From Euperipatoides rowelli (Eukaryota > Onychophora > Udeonychophora > Euonychophora > Peripatopsidae), in assembly GCA_003024985.2 (NCBI GenBank), contig PXIH01S0053254.1: DNA of 12,297 nt; one strand, given 5' to 3'. The translations under genes and the position numbers were made by a program. This document shows positions 9,929 to 12,297 of this stretch, piece by piece (the stretch's first letter is position 1; every line of letters begins with the position of its first letter). The notes beneath the pieces were generated by a model, which ran no database searches, was not told the DNA's origin, and was given only the letters and a program-made list of their open reading frames with translations.

Positions 9929-10353
9929 NACAACTGTGTTTATGTAAAAGGGAACTCTTCATCTTGACAGCATCTAAAAAAAGAAAAAAAAAACATCCTA
10001 CTCTAACCAGTAACACAACCATTCAGAGAAATTAACTGAAGACTACAGATATAATAAAGTTATTGCCTTGCTTGATATTTGGATTTACAAATATCGTAAT
10101 GCAGCCTATCACGCGCGGCCTAATTAAAACATTTAAAATATTAAAAAAATCATAACTAACTACGATTTGTATGGACACCCTAACACTAAATAGTCTACAT
10201 TTTAATTAAATAATCGATCACGCCATATTTTGTGTCTAGTGAAACATTATAGGATTTTTTCTGGCCATAAGGCCGTAGCTGATATCATTAATTTTATAAT
10301 TACAAAACATTTTTTTAAATTTTAATAATTTAATTAAATACTCTTTTTTATAT

Positions 10354-10354
10354 N
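10354..10354. other. Collapsed gap in right LTR
   Basis: A single N replaces what in the left copy is 985-1253. Flanking bases align exactly up to and after the N, so it marks either a real deletion or, more likely, an assembly gap of unknown size written as one N. Confidence 0.6.
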
Positions 10355-11280
10355 TTGACTCTGGCATCGGCATGGCTTTGGTATCTAAAAATATATCTTT
10401 GTAAAATTTAGAAGAATTAATTAAGCTTTTATTTTGGAAATTATTTGGACCGGACACATTTCGTCGGTCTTGGCTGCATGCTCTTCGGCTTTTGGTAGGC
10501 ACTTCCCTCAGCTTAACTTACTGTACTCTTCTTCTACTTAATACTTTAACATGACTTCTTTGCTCGGCATTTCTGGACAATACAACGGCTTTATATTTTC
10601 TTCATTCTAGTGGGCTTCAACCATAAGATATAGTATATCAAGGATGCATGGATAAATATATTAGCATAAGATAAGATTAAGATTGCATAATATTATATCA
10701 AAACCAAATCGAAGATATTTATTTAAGATAAAGATATTTTAATAAGATTCCTCCAATTTCCTTGCTCAAGCTTATATAGGGGTAAACATTTTGAATCCAA
10801 TTTACACAATTTTTGTTGCGCAGATTTTCTCAGCTTTTTTATTGTTGTTTTAAATACATAAAGCATAGTAGCTAATAGTTTATGAGTTCAAATAGTTCAC
10901 CTTTTTTCCTTATCCCGTTCCAAAATTAGTATTGCTACCCTTCAGATGCCTCCTGTGGATTTTATGTTATATTTCCCAAAGTGGAGTGTGGAAACGCAGG
11001 CTCAAACGAAGATTTGATAATAAAGTTTTTCATAAGATCTAAATCTCAGCAGGTGTCAGCGCTTATAAAGGGAAACTCACTCAAGTGTATATCTTAAAAC
11101 AAAACATCGTTCATAGGTTCATAAATTGTTCGCTTCACAATTAAAGTCTATTAACAATGCAGAGGAGTTTAAGCATTACTAAAAATGTTCAATTTGAAAA
11201 TAGAATCTAAAAGTTTATAAGTTCTCTTTAACAAATTATCAAACAGCAATATGATGTAATACAGATTTCTGCAAGGCATA

Positions 11281-11411
11281 AGGCTCATTTATACTTTTTA
11301 CGCAGCAGGCAGCAGGTACTCAGCAGCAGGTTTTCGCTCCGTCTATCCGTCTCTCTCAAAAAAACGGAGAGATTTGCGTTTATGTGTTTATACTTTTCTG
11401 CAGAGGTGGTC
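11281..11411. mobile_element. Short insertion in right LTR, probable MITE fragment
   Basis: 131 bases between GGCATA and the N at 11412 have no counterpart in the left LTR, which runs directly from GGCATA to ACTGTATA around 2194-2208. Base composition differs sharply from the LTR: CAG/GCAG-rich words (AGCAGGCAGCAGG) and CCGTCTCTCTC. It begins AGGCTCATTTATAC and has an internal direct repeat of TTTATACTTTT (11288-11298 and 11387-11397), the second followed by CTGCAG. The pattern suggests the end of a small non-autonomous DNA transposon with subterminal repeats. The other end is hidden by the N, so terminal repeats and target duplication cannot be checked, and the superfamily is unknown. Confidence 0.45.
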
Positions 11412-12157
11412 NACTGTATAACTTATGTTGCACGGCTTCTAACTAATTTAAATAGAATGACCACTTAAATAAAATTGAGAAAAATACAATATCTAAATTT
11501 TAACTAATTAACTTAGACCAAAGCATTACAATAATCAAATAAATAATTAATAATGAAACTTTAGTAATATTAATTTATAACCACACTCAAGTAAACAATC
11601 TAGATGAGTAACACGCAGTGACGACTGCCTGCGATCAGAACCTAGTACACTGCTCTTCAAGTATTAGCGCTGTTAAAAGTTGATACTGGAGACTTTAGAA
11701 AAAGGGAGTGCAGTAGGTAGGAGAGCAGACGGTTCGTCAATATGCACAACTCAAAACAGATTTAAATCAAAGATGACTTTTTAATTTTGATATACAGGTA
11801 GTAATAGTTTAAATCTTCAAATAAATTATAATGACATAAAAGCCTCATTACAACCTCATTTGTCAAAAGGTGGAGAAACACTTATGAAAAATATAATTGA
11901 TTTAAGGGGAAAAAAACACAACCAAAAAGTACATTGATATTAATTAAAAACAGTTAAATTGACAAATAAATGAAACAACAATTAAATTACAAGTCAATTT
12001 CAATTCTAATAAAATTGACACAGGCTATGACATATGGTAAAGTAATAAAAATATTGAGTAAGGGAATTCGTTTTAATCTTAATTTTTATAAGAGACAAAA
12101 TAAAACATTTTATTCAATAACACTTTCGTTAAAAGTTTTATTATCTTTTGCTGAACA

Positions 12158-12240
12158 TGGTTGAGTGGGGATCAACCACATTAAATAAAAAAATAATTGA
12201 GATTAAGATTAAGGATGAAATCCATTAATTTGATTTCATC
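12158..12240. repeat. Two hairpins near the LTR end (right copy)
   Basis: These are the same two stems as at 2940-3022: TGGTTGA/TCAACCA at 12158-12178 and GATGAAATC/GATTTCATC at 12214-12240. Arms and loops are unchanged despite differences in surrounding bases. Confidence 0.5.
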
Positions 12241-12275
12241 TATAGTAAAACGCGAAGTGGGTTAATATCTATACA

Positions 12276-12297
12276 GGTATATATACAGTATATATAT
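12276..12297. other. TA-rich right flank
   Basis: Short alternating TA sequence with no match to the left flank. It is probably host DNA outside the 5' LTR. No duplicate of it beside the left LTR was found. Confidence 0.4.

Larger units (their letters stand above)
561..12275 (-). mobile_element. Degenerate Ty3/gypsy LTR retrotransposon
   Basis: Two long direct repeats flank a minus-strand gag-pol region with domain order Gag, PR, RT, RNase H, IN. RT before IN is the order of Ty3/gypsy (Metaviridae-type) elements; Ty1/copia has IN before RT. There is no env-like frame between the end of pol and the 3' LTR, and no chromodomain after the integrase GPF motif. Total length is about 11.7 kb, long for the group because of LTRs over 2 kb and a 2.3 kb leader. 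Long LTRs with a single CCHC knuckle recall the Osvaldo/Ulysses group of Drosophila, but that placement is inference. Frameshifts and stops in every domain, and LTRs differing by roughly 5% by eye over the first 280 bases, show an old inactive copy. No target-site duplication or primer binding site could be identified. Confidence 0.9.
9930..12275 (-). repeat. Right long direct repeat (5' LTR)
   Basis: Second copy of the sequence at 561-3056. It begins immediately after N 9929 and keeps the same order to GTGGGTTA (ending 12265), with a likely edge at 12275. Differences from the left copy: 269 bases missing at N 10354; about 19-20 bases missing near 10985; a duplicated TTCATA word near 11111-11122; and 131 extra bases at 11281-11411 ending in N 11412. 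Many single differences are CG in one copy and TG or CA in the other. As the 5' LTR it would hold the promoter, but no convincing TATA box plus initiator can be named in such AT-rich sequence. Confidence 0.82.

Noticed and set aside
10236-10502. 88-codon minus-strand frame in the right LTR as a possible LTR-encoded protein
   Set aside because: It spans the N at 10354, where 269 bases are missing relative to the left copy, and the frame is not kept in the left LTR.
11970-12164. 64-codon plus-strand frame in the right LTR
   Set aside because: The matching stretch of the left LTR (about 2752-2945) does not keep it open, and it is antisense to the element.
561-12275. Interpretation as a segmental duplication flanking a retroelement fragment
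   Set aside because: The repeats sit in direct orientation exactly where LTRs are expected, a short distance after the pol stop and upstream of gag, so LTRs are the simpler reading.

Overview
This window is eukaryotic, AT-rich, probably arthropod or other invertebrate repeat DNA. Almost all of it is one old, dead Ty3/gypsy-type LTR retrotransposon lying on the minus strand. No host gene, tRNA, rRNA or CRISPR array is visible. The host assignment is inference from AT content and the type of element; no host gene supports it.

Layout on the + strand: 1-560 is flank, or LTR that cannot be recognised. About 561-3056 is the left direct repeat, which is the 3' LTR of the element. 3057-3241 is a short 3' untranslated stretch. 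3242-6523 is pol, read leftwards from the right as protease, reverse transcriptase, RNase H and integrase. 6511-7641 is gag. 7642-9928 is a long AT-rich leader without genes. About 9930-12275 is the right direct repeat, the 5' LTR. 12276-12297 is a scrap of TA-rich flank.

The proteins would have worked as a normal Ty3/gypsy set: Gag forms the particle and binds RNA through one CCHC knuckle, protease cuts the polyprotein, RT and RNase H copy the RNA, and integrase inserts the cDNA. The key residues can nearly all be found: protease DTGA, RT LDL and FQDD, the RNase H acidic residues, and integrase HHCC and D,D-35-E. They are scattered over three frames by about nine frameshifts and several in-frame stops, so no functional protein can be made. 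There is no env gene and no chromodomain.

Notable points are the very long LTRs (about 2.3-2.5 kb), the 2.3 kb leader, CpG-biased divergence between the LTRs, a gag/pol overlap in the -1 frame with a GCGAAAC heptamer before the gag stop, a short foreign insertion in the right LTR, and single N characters at 261, 8066, 9929, 10354 and 11412. At least three of these coincide with structural breaks and look like collapsed assembly gaps. I see no sign of a previously undescribed functional system.
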